Shown here piece after piece: positions 49,145-61,100 of a DNA stretch of 64,000 bases (its first letter is position 1; each line of letters begins with the position of its first letter). The DNA lies in contig NC_089278.1 of NCBI RefSeq assembly GCF_963678975.1, positions 13,621,959 to 13,685,958 on the forward strand, in the 5' to 3' direction. Position numbers and translations under genes: made by a program. Below the pieces are notes generated by a model. That model saw nothing but the letters and a program-made list of their open reading frames with translations. It had not been told where the DNA came from and made no database searches. Origin of the DNA: Dysidea avara. Lineage: Eukaryota; Porifera; Demospongiae; Dictyoceratida; Dysideidae.

Positions 49145-52100
49145 GTAAGTATACTTGTATATCTTTGGATAGTAACTTAATGTATTTCCTGCTTGTACTA
49201 GGTGTATTTCATCTCCCAACTTCATCCCTTCATTATGTTCAGATCATGTTGATAATGTATTTAACTACACTACTTTGGATAACTATCAACAAATAACAGA
49301 AGTGTTAATCTCAACTTTTGACAAATTACCATTTGATTTAAGAGACTTTTGTTACCCAACAGCTCAAATGTACACATGTAAATACTTTTTCCCTCCATGC
49401 AATGAAGATAATAATCAACCAGTGGCCATCTGTGAGGAATCATGTGATCATTTCTTACACGAGAGTGTTTGTGGTGACACTTTTGTTAATGTATCAACTT
49501 TGTTAAGTGCTTCTAATTTGACTCTTGACATCAATAGTTTTGATAATTGTTCATCATCTGTCTATCCATTATATAACACTTCTGCTTCCAGAAATGTCGA
49601 CTGTCACCATTTTAACAGTCAGTCATGTGTTTATTGTAATAGTCTATCATATATTGTGTATGCTTGCAGAAATTCCATTCAAGAATGGAACAGTTGAGTA
49701 AGTCTTATCTGTGTGGGATGTTATCCTGATCTAGTATAATGTTGGGATAGTTACTTCTCCCCCAGCATCTTTCTTGTTACTCTTGAGAGTATTATATTAC
49801 AACAAGCTAAGTAGAAGGAAAAGGTTGGATTAGGGATCAAAGAAAAAAAAGTATAGTGAAACAATGGAATAGCTAAAAAGTGGTGAAACAAGGGAATAGC
49901 TAAAAAGTGGTGAAACAAGGGAATAGCTAAAAAGTGGTGAAACAAGGACGTTGCCTATACTTGCTGATATACTAGTGGACATTAAATTCCTAAACTTCAG
50001 TCTATAACCATGACTGAATTAGAGATTAAATGTCCACTAGTATATCAGCAAGTATGGGTAACCTTGTTTCGACACTTTTCAGCTCCCTTTTTTTCACTAT
50101 TTTTTTTCTTTTGAGACCTAATCCATCTTAATTTTTCCCTCTACTTGTTTGTCATTTTTAAATTAACATAATGAACCAGTGCATACTGCATTAAAAGAAA
50201 GAACGTGGCACCATGAATGCCATAAAAAATTTTTTTGCATTGGAACACACACCTCAACAAATTACGTGACGGAAAAGGAGGTGGCCATTATGTTCCACCT
50301 ATTACACAGAGTTACAAATGAAGAACAGTATGAGAAGCAACTCTGCAATTAATCCAGTTGCTATGGAAAATATGGGTGATATATTAATAATCATAGCCAA
50401 CACAGCCCCAAGGAAGCCACGTTGTGCTATTGCAAATCGACACCTTGCATTGTCAGCAAAAGAAATGAAGGACTAAGGCAAGTCCATGATGTACGTATTG
50501 CACATACTGATGGAATTTAAAATTTTTTTCCATTTAACATAATTTTATGCTGACTGACTGACTGACTGACTGATTGATGTACGTATAAATTGACAATGGA
50601 TAAGGCTACAAGCTTGATTTCTTCACTGTTCAACGTTGTTTCATCCCAAGATGTGCCTTTTTTCCAACTGCAGTTTAAATTCCATAAACTTTTTGGAAGG
50701 GTTTGGGATTGGTCTAAAGACATTTTTGGGCTTAACTGCAATGCTGTCAAGCTGTCATGAAGGGAAATTGAGGCTGGTTTTAGAGCGATATTTTTGGCTG
50801 AAAAAGCCCAATTTTTATGATCCCTAATGTACAGTACCATAATTGTATACTACATAACATTTGTGTGGATATTGTTTTACCAACTGAACATTTCACAAAA
50901 AATAGTGCATTCATCAATAACTAAGGCTACCTCTATAGATAGCTGCTAAGTAATATTTCATTCTTACTATCCATTGGTAATGTTGTGTGATTGCTACTTA
51001 TTAGTTACATTATTATTTCTTTATTGGTATGATACGCAGGTGTTCACCTCTCCCAATTAATCAGGTTTTCTGCAGAAAAACATTCCAATATACTCATTTT
51101 TCTGCAACAGTTGTAACTCAATTGGGTAAAATTACAGAACCGATTGGTGCCATTATTGACAATGAAGGAATACCAAGAAATTGTCGGCCTTTTCTGGCAT
51201 TTTACCAATGTTATGCTGACTATACACCATGTAATGCAACTTCAATGAAGATATTCTCTTTTTGTGAAAACATTTGTGATGCATTTTCTCAATTTTCATC
51301 ACAGTGCTTGAATTTTGTTTCATTGAGTGGACAGTTAAAGTATTACTATGAGCAGTTTGACTGCACCAACCCTCTGACATTTACATCAACCCTCACATTG
51401 GATTTCTACCAGAAATCTTCTGATGAAATCTGTGATGCTGCTGTTGATTACCTTGGTAAGTAGTTTCCCACACTACACCAGCAGGAGCGGATACAGGGGG
51501 GTCAAGGGGGGCTCTTGACTCCCCTCCAAAAAGTTTTAGTATACCAAGATCAAGATACTCTAATAGAGCAGTCACTCTAATAAAGCAGTCGCTGTATTAG
51601 AGCAGAGTGTAGTGAGCTATTTAAGGATTTCTTATGTACTTTATCAACAATAAATGCTTAGTTGGTGAGGTGGGCAACTATTGTCAGCTGGCTGTGACCT
51701 TTTTTTTTTTGGTCTCACCTACCAAACGAGAGAAAATGTAGTGCCTCAGTTCATTGTGACCCCCCCCCCCCCCCCCTTTCCATAAGTCTGGATCCGCCCT
51801 GCTACATCACTACATAGTTGGCTATTGAATGTACAATGCTTGCATACCATCTACCTCAGTATAATCTTCATTATTAATAGGCTCAGGATCACCCATCTCC
51901 GGAAGTGGTATGTTGTTTATACAAACTACAAATATATTTGCTGCATTATGTGCAATTTAAAAAGCTTTGTATTTATAGTTATGGAAATTGGTTGTATTTC
52001 ATTTAGAGTATATCATACAATCTAATCCAAGTCATCATTGCAGCCATTTCTTGGTCACCACCTTTGATATCACATCTTTTTCATACTAGTCTATTTTTGG

Positions 52101-55100
52101 AAAGCCACACCCTTTTTCACAGCTTGGCTGTTTTGGATTAGATATGATTTCTTTTTGTTTTGTACAGCTATGTATGTTGGCTTTATGTATGTTGGCTTCA
52201 TGTTAGTGCTAAACGTCGCATGTATATGACTGCTCTATAAAGGGATCTCGAAATGCACTTGGTACATGCATGTATAGTTGGTCTTCACATTTAAACAGGT
52301 TTCCATTACGTTACTGAAGGCATGTACCTTGATAGTTACTTGACACATGAAAAAGAATTCAACTAGTTTGCATAAGTGGTTTAGCTGGTAGGTATGACAA
52401 CAAATTGCAGTAAGGCTGACTGCTCTATTAGAGTATCTCAATTACATGGTTCATGTATGCTTGGTAAAAACTTACTTTTAAAAATATTTTGTAGTACTCT
52501 AATAGGGTGCGCAATTTTCTGAACAATTCTAATAACAATGCATATAGAGTGTTCTAGGGTAGATCTATGAAATTATATACTGGAGTAGTAAAGTAGAAAT
52601 TCGAACCCTGGACAAGATTATTTGTGCACATTTTTTATATATATTTTTCAGTGAATGTTCTATTAGAGTATCTCGATTGTGGTTGCTTCACATGTTTGGT
52701 TTTTGCTTTATATCTCCTTAGTTAATACTCTCGAGTCATTCCATGCCAATTCAACCAAAAAAATCCTGACCCCTTTGGATTTTCATGAAATTTGGCATAG
52801 ACATGGACTCTACTAAGAAACTTTCTCACACCAAAATTTGGCCCATTCTATTGATCTCCCTTTAAGATATGACTACTCCAAGTTTATTACAAAATACTAC
52901 ACTGGCTTACTAAAATGGCCATAACTTTGTCAGTGATTATCACAAAACCTTTCTGTTTATATTTTTGGAATGCTTATTAAATTCTCTTTCAAGTGATATA
53001 TAATTCATTATAATTACTCAAAGAAAAAGGTCTAATCACAAAAATATTACTTTTCCTTTGATCTTACTTTTTTCAAAAAGGATATTTCAATTACTTTCAT
53101 TTTTTGTTCAAATATTCTTCTAATACCCTTCTTTCATGACAGTAAGTGTGACGTTGGGATGGCAAGTAGATTATGAGTTGTGGCTACATACGTAATTTTA
53201 CATGCTACCGGGGGTATAAGTATGAACACTACTATAACATACAAACTTTTACATTAAATTATGGAATCTCATCAGAACATGGCCAAGTTGCAATACACAT
53301 ACAGTTGGAGGCATAGTATAGAAGTATGATAAGGTGATTAAACAGAAGTATCAATACCCTCCATTTCTGAAGCCACGCAAATATCCCCTATTGTTATGCA
53401 TATTGATGCAGTTATGATAACAACATGATTTTGGCGCAAACACCATCAAGGAGATTTTATGAACTCCTGGTGCCTATAGTTGGAAGGTTTAATAGCAAAT
53501 TATCTTATGAAAGGTTTGAAAAAATTGTGGAAACTTCACATTAACAATATGAAGTTGGAGGGTAAATCATTCCTTATTCACCAAATTCGCCAATTCTTCA
53601 GCTAGGAACTTTTCTGTTATTCTGTAGGACATCTGTACGTGTCAGCAGACACTACATAATAACAGAAAAGTTTGGTGGAGGAAATATTTGTGGGAGACTT
53701 TGGCGAATAAGGAATGATTTACATTGGAACCTATCTAAGCCGGTCAAAACTTTGGGTCGGTCACCTTCAGGCAAGCAGCTGCTTTTGACAGGTGGATTAG
53801 TATATAGGTATCTCATTTGGAGAATGTATAGTTGGCCCTTATACGGTGGCTTTTCTATATAGCCACTGTACCAAATCAAAACCATAGAGTCCTATTGTGA
53901 AGTTTCCACAATTCTGTCAAACTTTTCTCTTACAAAATTTACAGTATCATAAGATAATTTGCTACTAAACCCTCCAACTATATGGCATCGGGAGTTCATA
54001 AAATCTCTATTATGGACTCCTGATGGTGTTTGCACCAAAATCATGTTATTATCATATATACATAGCAATAGGGGATATTGGTGTGGCTTCAGAAATGGAG
54101 GGTATTGATATTTCTGTTTAATCACCTTATCATACTTCTATACTATGCCTCCAACTGTATGTGTATTGCAACTTGGTCATGTTCTGATGAGATTCCATAC
54201 TGATAATTTAATTTAAAAGTTTGTATTGTTATAGTAATCTAATCCAAAACAGCCAAGCTGTAAAAAAAGTGTGCGGCCCTCAGAAAGGCTATGGTGAAAA
54301 AAGATGTGAAATCCAAGGTGGCTGCCAAGAAATGGCTGTGATGGTAGGTTAATGGTAAAAATTTTAATAACGACAATTCAGGTGAATTTTTGTGCTGCTT
54401 CACAAAATTCACCTGAATTGTCGTTATTAAAATTTTTACCATTAACCTACCATCACAGCCATTTCTTGGCAGCCACCTTGGATTTCACATCTTTTTTCAC
54501 CATAGCCTTTCTGAGGGCCGCACACTTTTTTTACAGCTTGGCTGTTTTGGATTAGATTTCATTTCTTTTTGTATTTGTATACCCCAAAGCCGGCCTATGG
54601 CCAGCTTTGGGACTTTTTTAACCTATGTTTTTTTTCTTTACTACAGGAAGAAGAAAAGATGAAGTAGATGTACTTTAAATATTTTATCAGTAAATGTACA
54701 AATTATATATATAATACATATGTGACCGGATTTGCAAAAAGGGGCCTTCCACACACATCCAATTTGCCAACTTTGACAATTGATAACTTCAAAGCTATTG
54801 CCTTGAAATTTGGGCAGTGGTGATTTCTTTGCAGCTGAACTCTCCACATGATGGTTTCTTTGTAGCTGAACTCTCTACAAGGTAATTTCTTCTAGCTGAT
54901 CTCTCTACAGGGAGATTTGTTTGTAGCTGAACTATCTACAAGGTAACTTCTTCTAGCTGATCTCTCTACAGGGTGATTTGTTCGTAGCTGAATTCTGTAC
55001 AGGTGATTTGTTTGCAGCTGAGCTCTAAACAGAATGGTTTCTTTGTAGCTGAACTCTCTACAAGGTAACTTTTCTAGCTGATGTCTCTACAAGGTGACTA

Positions 55101-58100
55101 GTTTGTAGCTGAACTCTCTACATGGTGGTTTCTTTGTAACTGAACTTTCTACAAGGTGACTTCTTCTAGCTGATCTTTCAAAAGGGTGATTTGTTTGTAG
55201 CTGAACTCTCTACAAGGTAACTTCTTCTAGCTGATCTCTCTACAGGGAGATTTGTTTGTAGCTGAACTCTCTACAGGTGATTTGTTTGTAGCTGAATTCT
55301 GTACAGGTGATGTGTTTGCAGCTGAGCTCTTTACAGAATGGTTTCTTTGTAGCTGAACTCTCTACAAGGTAACTTCTTCTAACTGATCTTTCTACAGGGT
55401 GATTTGTTTGTAGCTGAACTATCTACAAGGTAATATCTTCTAGCTGATCTCTCTACAGGGTGATTTGTTTGTAGCTGAATTCTGTACAGGTGATTTGTTT
55501 GCAGCTGAGCTCTTTACAGAATGGTTTCTTTGTAGCTGAACTCTCTAAAAAGTAACTTCTTCTAACTGATCTTTCTACAGGGCAATTTGTTTGTGGCTGA
55601 ATTTTCTACAGGGTGATTTCTTTGCAGCTGAACTCTCCACTTGGTGGTTTCTTTGTAGCTGAACTATGTACAAGGTAATTTCTTCTAGCTGACCTCTCTA
55701 CAGGGTGATTTGTTTGTAGCTGAATTCTGTACAGGTGATTTGTTTGCAGCTGAGCTCTAAACAGAATGGTTTCTTTGTAGCTGAACTCTCTACAAGGTAA
55801 CTTTTCTAGCTGATGTCTCTACAAGGTGACTAGTTTGTAGCTGAACTCTCTACATGGTGGTTTCTTTGTAACTGAACTTTCTACAAGGTGACTTCTTCTA
55901 GCTGATCTTTCTACAGGGTGATTTGTTTGTAGCTGAACTCTCTACAAGGTAACTTCTTCTAGCTGATCTCTCTACAGGAAGATTTGTTTGTAGCTGAACT
56001 CTCTACAGGTGATTTGTTTGAAGCTGAACTCTCTAAATGATGGTTTCTTTGTAGCTGAACTCTCTACAAGTTAACTTCTTCTAGCTGATCTCTCTACAGG
56101 GTGATTTGCTTGTAGCTGAACTATCTACAAGATAACTTCTTCTAGCTGATCTCTCTACATGTTGATTTGTTTGTAGCTGAATTCTGTATAGGTGATTTGT
56201 TTGCAGCTGAGCTCTTTAAATAATGGTTTCTTTGTAGCTGAACTCTCTCGAGGTAACTTCTTCTAGCTGATGTCTTTACAGGGTCACTAGTTTGTAGCTG
56301 AATTCTCTACATGGTGGTTTCTTTGTAACTGAACTCTACAAGGTAACTTTTTCTAGCTAATCTTTCTACAGGGTGATTTATTTGTAGCTGAATTCTGTAC
56401 AGGTGATTTGTTTGCAGCTGAGCTCTTTAAAGAATGGTTTCTTTGTAGCTGAACTCTCTACAAGGTAACTTCTTCTAGCTGATGTCTCTACAAGGTCACT
56501 AGTTTGTAGCTGAGCTCTCTACATGGTGGTTTCTTTGTAACTGAACTCTCTACAAGGTGACCTCTTCTAGCTGATCTTTCTACAGGGTGATTTGTTTGAA
56601 GCTGAACTCTCTACAAGGTAACTTCTTCTAGCTGATCTCTCTACAGGGAGATTTGTTTGTAGCTGAACTCTCTACATGATGGTTTCTTTGTAGCTGAACT
56701 CTCTACAAGGTAACTTATTCTAGCTAATCTCTCTACAGGGAGATTTGTTTGTAGCTGAACTCTCTACATGATGGTTTCTTTGTAGCTGAACTCTCTGCAA
56801 GGTAACTTCTTCTATTGATCTCTCCACAGGGCGATTTGTTTGTAGCTGAACTCTCTACATGGTGGTTTCTTTGTAGCTGAACTCTACAAGGTGATTTTTT
56901 CTAGCTGAACTATCTCTTTCCATAGTTGCATGAACTCCCTACAAGGTAACTTCTTCTAGCTGATCTCTATACAGGGTGACTTGTGTGTAGCTGATCTCTA
57001 TACAGGTTTCTTATTTCTAGCTGATCTCTTGAATTCTCTTCAGGGTGACTACTCTATTAGAGTATCTCGATCTCACACTTGCTGCACCAAGTTGGATTTC
57101 GTGTTATAACTCCGTGGCTTTAAGTCTGATTCTTCTACACTATTGATGAGTCTTTCTAAGATGATTACTCCATCTGTACAACGATTTTCAAAGCATTACC
57201 CCAAGCGGTTTATCTGGTAGGCGTGGCAAGCAGTCGTTTTTTTATTAGCTAATCTCGATTGCGTAATTGTTACACACTGTTGGTTTTTTCGTTGTATCTT
57301 CCTGTTTTTAGCTCGATTTCTTTCAAACCACAAAAGGTTTGAGGTTCAATAGTTAACCTATTCACCCACCGATTTTCAGCTTCTTCCCATACGAGGTTTA
57401 CCCTGTAGGCGTAACAACATATTGGTATTATTTTTCATGAATAATCGCTCATAACTCTTTGCCTGTATATCGTATTCTAGCCAAAGTTGGTACAGAGATG
57501 CGCCTTTATATCCCCCTTCTGTGTGCCAAATTGCAAGGCAATCGGATATGGCGTTCGAGTTTTATAGCAGTTTTTGTAAGTGTGCGACAAGAAAAAGAAA
57601 AATAAGAAAAAAAACAACAAAGAAACTGAGCCGATTTTTGAAGTCGCATATCTCGGGAACGCTTGAAGCGATTTCGCTCAAATTTGGAATTTGGAATGTG
57701 GAGTGCTGCAGTTGGAGGGCATGTCCACAGCAAAAGTCGTCTTGTTTCATCAAGGAAGCACAGAGCTACGGAAGTGCGAAAATTGCGTTTTCTTTCTTCC
57801 TGTCAATATACTCACGGGTGTTACGCGCCGGCTTCTTGGGCTGCACAACACACTACCATGTGTCTTGATGTTCATACTTATACCCCCCGGTAGCATGTAA
57901 AATTACATACTTAGCCACAACTCATGATCTACTTGCCATCCCAACTTCACAGTTACTGTCGTGAAAGAAGGGTATAATATTTGAACAAAAAATGAAAGTA
58001 ATTGAAATATCCTTTTTTGAAAAAGGTAAGATCAAAGGAAAAGTCACATTTTTGTGGTTTGATCTTTTCCTTTGAGTAATTATAATGAATTATATATCAC

Positions 58101-61100
58101 TTGAAAGAGAATTTAATAAGCATTCCAACAGAAAGGTTTTGTGACAATCACTGACAAAGTTATGACCATTTCATTAAACCAGTGTAGTATTTTGTAATAA
58201 ACTTGGAGTGGTCATATCTTAAAGGGAGATCAATAGAATGGGCCAAATTTTGGTGTGAGAAAGTTTCTTAGTAGAGTCCATATCTATGCCAAATTTCATG
58301 AAAATCCAAAGGGGTCAGGATTTTTTTTTGTTGATTTGGTATGGAATGACCCTCTCAGTACTTTATAACCACAAAAGGTTTGTACTACAATAGTCATTTC
58401 ATGTACAGACAGTATTCCATCAAGCGGATTATCTTGTAACAAATCACTTTTACATTTTTCAAAAATTTTGTGCATTGTGTGCATAGCTCCTTTGTTTGTA
58501 ATCTGATCTGTACAAAATAGAACTGTAATTGTGCTGTATTATGCTTGTATTGCCTTCCAAATTGAAGTAAATTGACTAAAGCACATGCAAGCTATCATGA
58601 TTTTTCTAAAAGTGTGTGAAAAGAAAAAATGAATGTTACTTATGTAACTGGATAGGGCTGTAATCTATAACCAATGTGCATGTTCATTCACATTACCTAA
58701 TTTGGCATCCCCTTGCAGCTGGAACCTCCTGTACACCTACCAAACCCCCACTCAATCATTTGACTGGGTGCTTGCTACCTCCAGAATCTACCCTGTGTCC
58801 AGGCACAGTGGTAGAGAAGGATAAAAATGCAAGGAGTAATATTAAACTGAACACACATTCTCTGACAATGTTATTAAAGACTAGTAGTAAAACATTCAAC
58901 TGTGGTAGATACCACTATTTCAGCTAACTTTAAAATAATTATTGTGGCCACAGACATTCAACAGGGGAGGGGACAGTCCCTACATACATGTGCTGTCGTC
59001 ATGTGCTGCTATGTGTGTTATTGCAAAACAACTATAGAAGTCTTGAATTACACAAAAGAGATAACTCAATGTTATTTTCTGATGTGCCTCAGCATGGTCC
59101 TATAGTTAAATTACTACATTTTAGTCTTGAAGATTTTGGTTGGTTAGCAGTACTAGTCTTCATGGCATTTGCAACTGACTCACATTCAAAAATCAAAATT
59201 GCTACCATAATAACTTAAAATTTTCTATGGGGTGTGCCACCAGGCTGTGCATATTTTGCAAGTCGAGTGTGGAAGTGGAGAAATCCCATCAACTGGCTAC
59301 CACCTTATTACCCTTCCCTCTGCTGCAAAGCTATGTCCTTAATCATGACTTCGATATAGAATATATAACCACTGTTCTACTTAGTCTAAGCCATTACATC
59401 TATGTTAATTGACTATTCTCAAATCACTCAAAAGTATCTGCATGGTACTGCATTGCATGGGCTAATTTATTTATTTATTTATTTATTTTTGACTTTACAG
59501 CATACAGAATTACAATGCTACATGGTTACAACAGATTAGTGACTACAGGTATGCTGAAGGTCCACTGGCAACCTGTGCCAGTGGCCTAAAATAATTAATT
59601 GATCATGCATGTCATGAATGCATCCCAATGGTTTCTGTATCTCAAAGAACTAAGCTTTCACTGAAGCAAAATTAGATATGAAACTAAAACTGTAGTACAA
59701 AATTACCAGGATATATCCTTGATGTTAACAAAAAGGAGAAAGAGGCTTTACAAGTAAAATAACTTCCAGATTCCATTTCAGAGCATCTATTTTCCTGGGG
59801 GAGCATGCCCCCAGACCCCCCTAGTTTGGCATGCTGTGTGCATGTGCATCGCACATGCATGCAGTTGAGTATCACTTGAAAGCAGATAATCTAAAATCAC
59901 ATCATATCAATAAAAAGTAGTGTGCATAACTATGACCTCCATTGCATCCATGGATGGCCGGACCACTCAAAATCTCTGGGCTCCGGCCCTGACCTTCAGG
60001 ACCCCAAGTACCAAATTGAAGCAAAATTGCTATAATTATATAATTATGTATTTGTGAAATACAGCCCTCAAGTTTTGGCTTACTTTCTTGGGTTCTTTTC
60101 CATTTTGGGGGCCTAAATTTATTCTTTATCTTTTTACACACCTTACATAATGTTAGCATATAATACAATTGCCTTGAAAATTTGTACTAAATTTTGTGTG
60201 AATCCAGTAGAATTTTACAGATTATGGACCATCTATACCAAAACAGCAAGGCATGATAAAAGGTACTGTCCTCCAAAAAGGCCAGGGTGAAAAATGTTGT
60301 GAAATCAAAGGTGGCAGCCAAGATATGGCTGCAATGGTGCTAATGCCAATCATTTTACTAATGATCATCATTAAAAAATGATTGGCATATGCATTAGCAC
60401 CATTGCAGCCATTTCTTGGCCGCCACCCCTTTGATTTTGTAACTTTGTTCACCTTGTCCTTTTTGGAGGGCCACACTCTTTTTCACAGCTTGGCTGTTTT
60501 GGTATAGATATCACTTCTTTATGCAATTGCAAACCCCAAAGCCGGCTTTGAGGCTACCTTTTAACTTGCTTATTTTTCTTATCGTCAAAAAATAAAAAGC
60601 TACTATTTTTGTGGATCCATTTTTCTATTATAAATTTGAAACTGAATAAATGATTAGATATTAGGGTGACTTGTTACACAGCTAAATCCTGTACAGGTTG
60701 TATATGTGTTGATTCTTACATGGCTGAACACTCTACAGGGTGACTTAGTGTTTGTGGCTGAACTCTCTACAGGGTGACCTGTTCTAGGGTGATGTTTTTG
60801 TAGCTGAATTCTCTACAGGGTGACTTGTGTGTGGCTAAACTCTCTACATGGTGTCAGGATGACTTGTTCATGGCTGAAATTTCTACAGGGTTACTTGTTT
60901 GTGCCTGAACTCTCTTTAGTGACTTGATTGTAGCTGATCTCTCTCCAGGATTACTTGTAACAAAGCTGAACTCTACAAGGTGAGTTTTTAGTAGCTGAAC
61001 TCTCTACAATATGACTTGTTGTGTAGTTGAACTCTATATATACAGTGTGACTTGTAGCTGCTGAACTCTCTATGGGGTAATTTCACTAATTTGTAACATT

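Larger units (their letters stand above)
52735..58350. mobile_element. 5.6-kb foldback element with nested inverted repeats and satellite
   Basis: Outer arms of about 490 bp (52735-53227 and 57870-58350) are inverted copies: GTCATTCCATGCCAATTC faces ATTTGGTATGGAATGAC, and both hold 'AATCCTGACCCCTTTGGATT' or its complement. Inside are a second inverted pair (about 53236-53545 and 53890-54232), a near-perfect palindrome (54235-54560), a satellite (54820-57050) and a dispersed repeat (57440-57870). Everything lies in RTK-C intron 4. No transposase was found. Confidence 0.75.

Noticed and set aside
54239-54555. Two identical open frames on opposite strands
   Set aside because: They mirror each other because the DNA is a palindrome; no domain and no splice context.
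54820-57050. CRISPR-like regular array
   Set aside because: The units are contiguous and vary gradually, with no unique spacers, in a eukaryotic intron; this is a satellite.
58930-59420. Open frames after the RTK-C linker exon as extra extracellular exons
   Set aside because: No acceptor/donor pair with the needed phase 1 entry and exit, and no domain; the linker joins the membrane exon directly without them.
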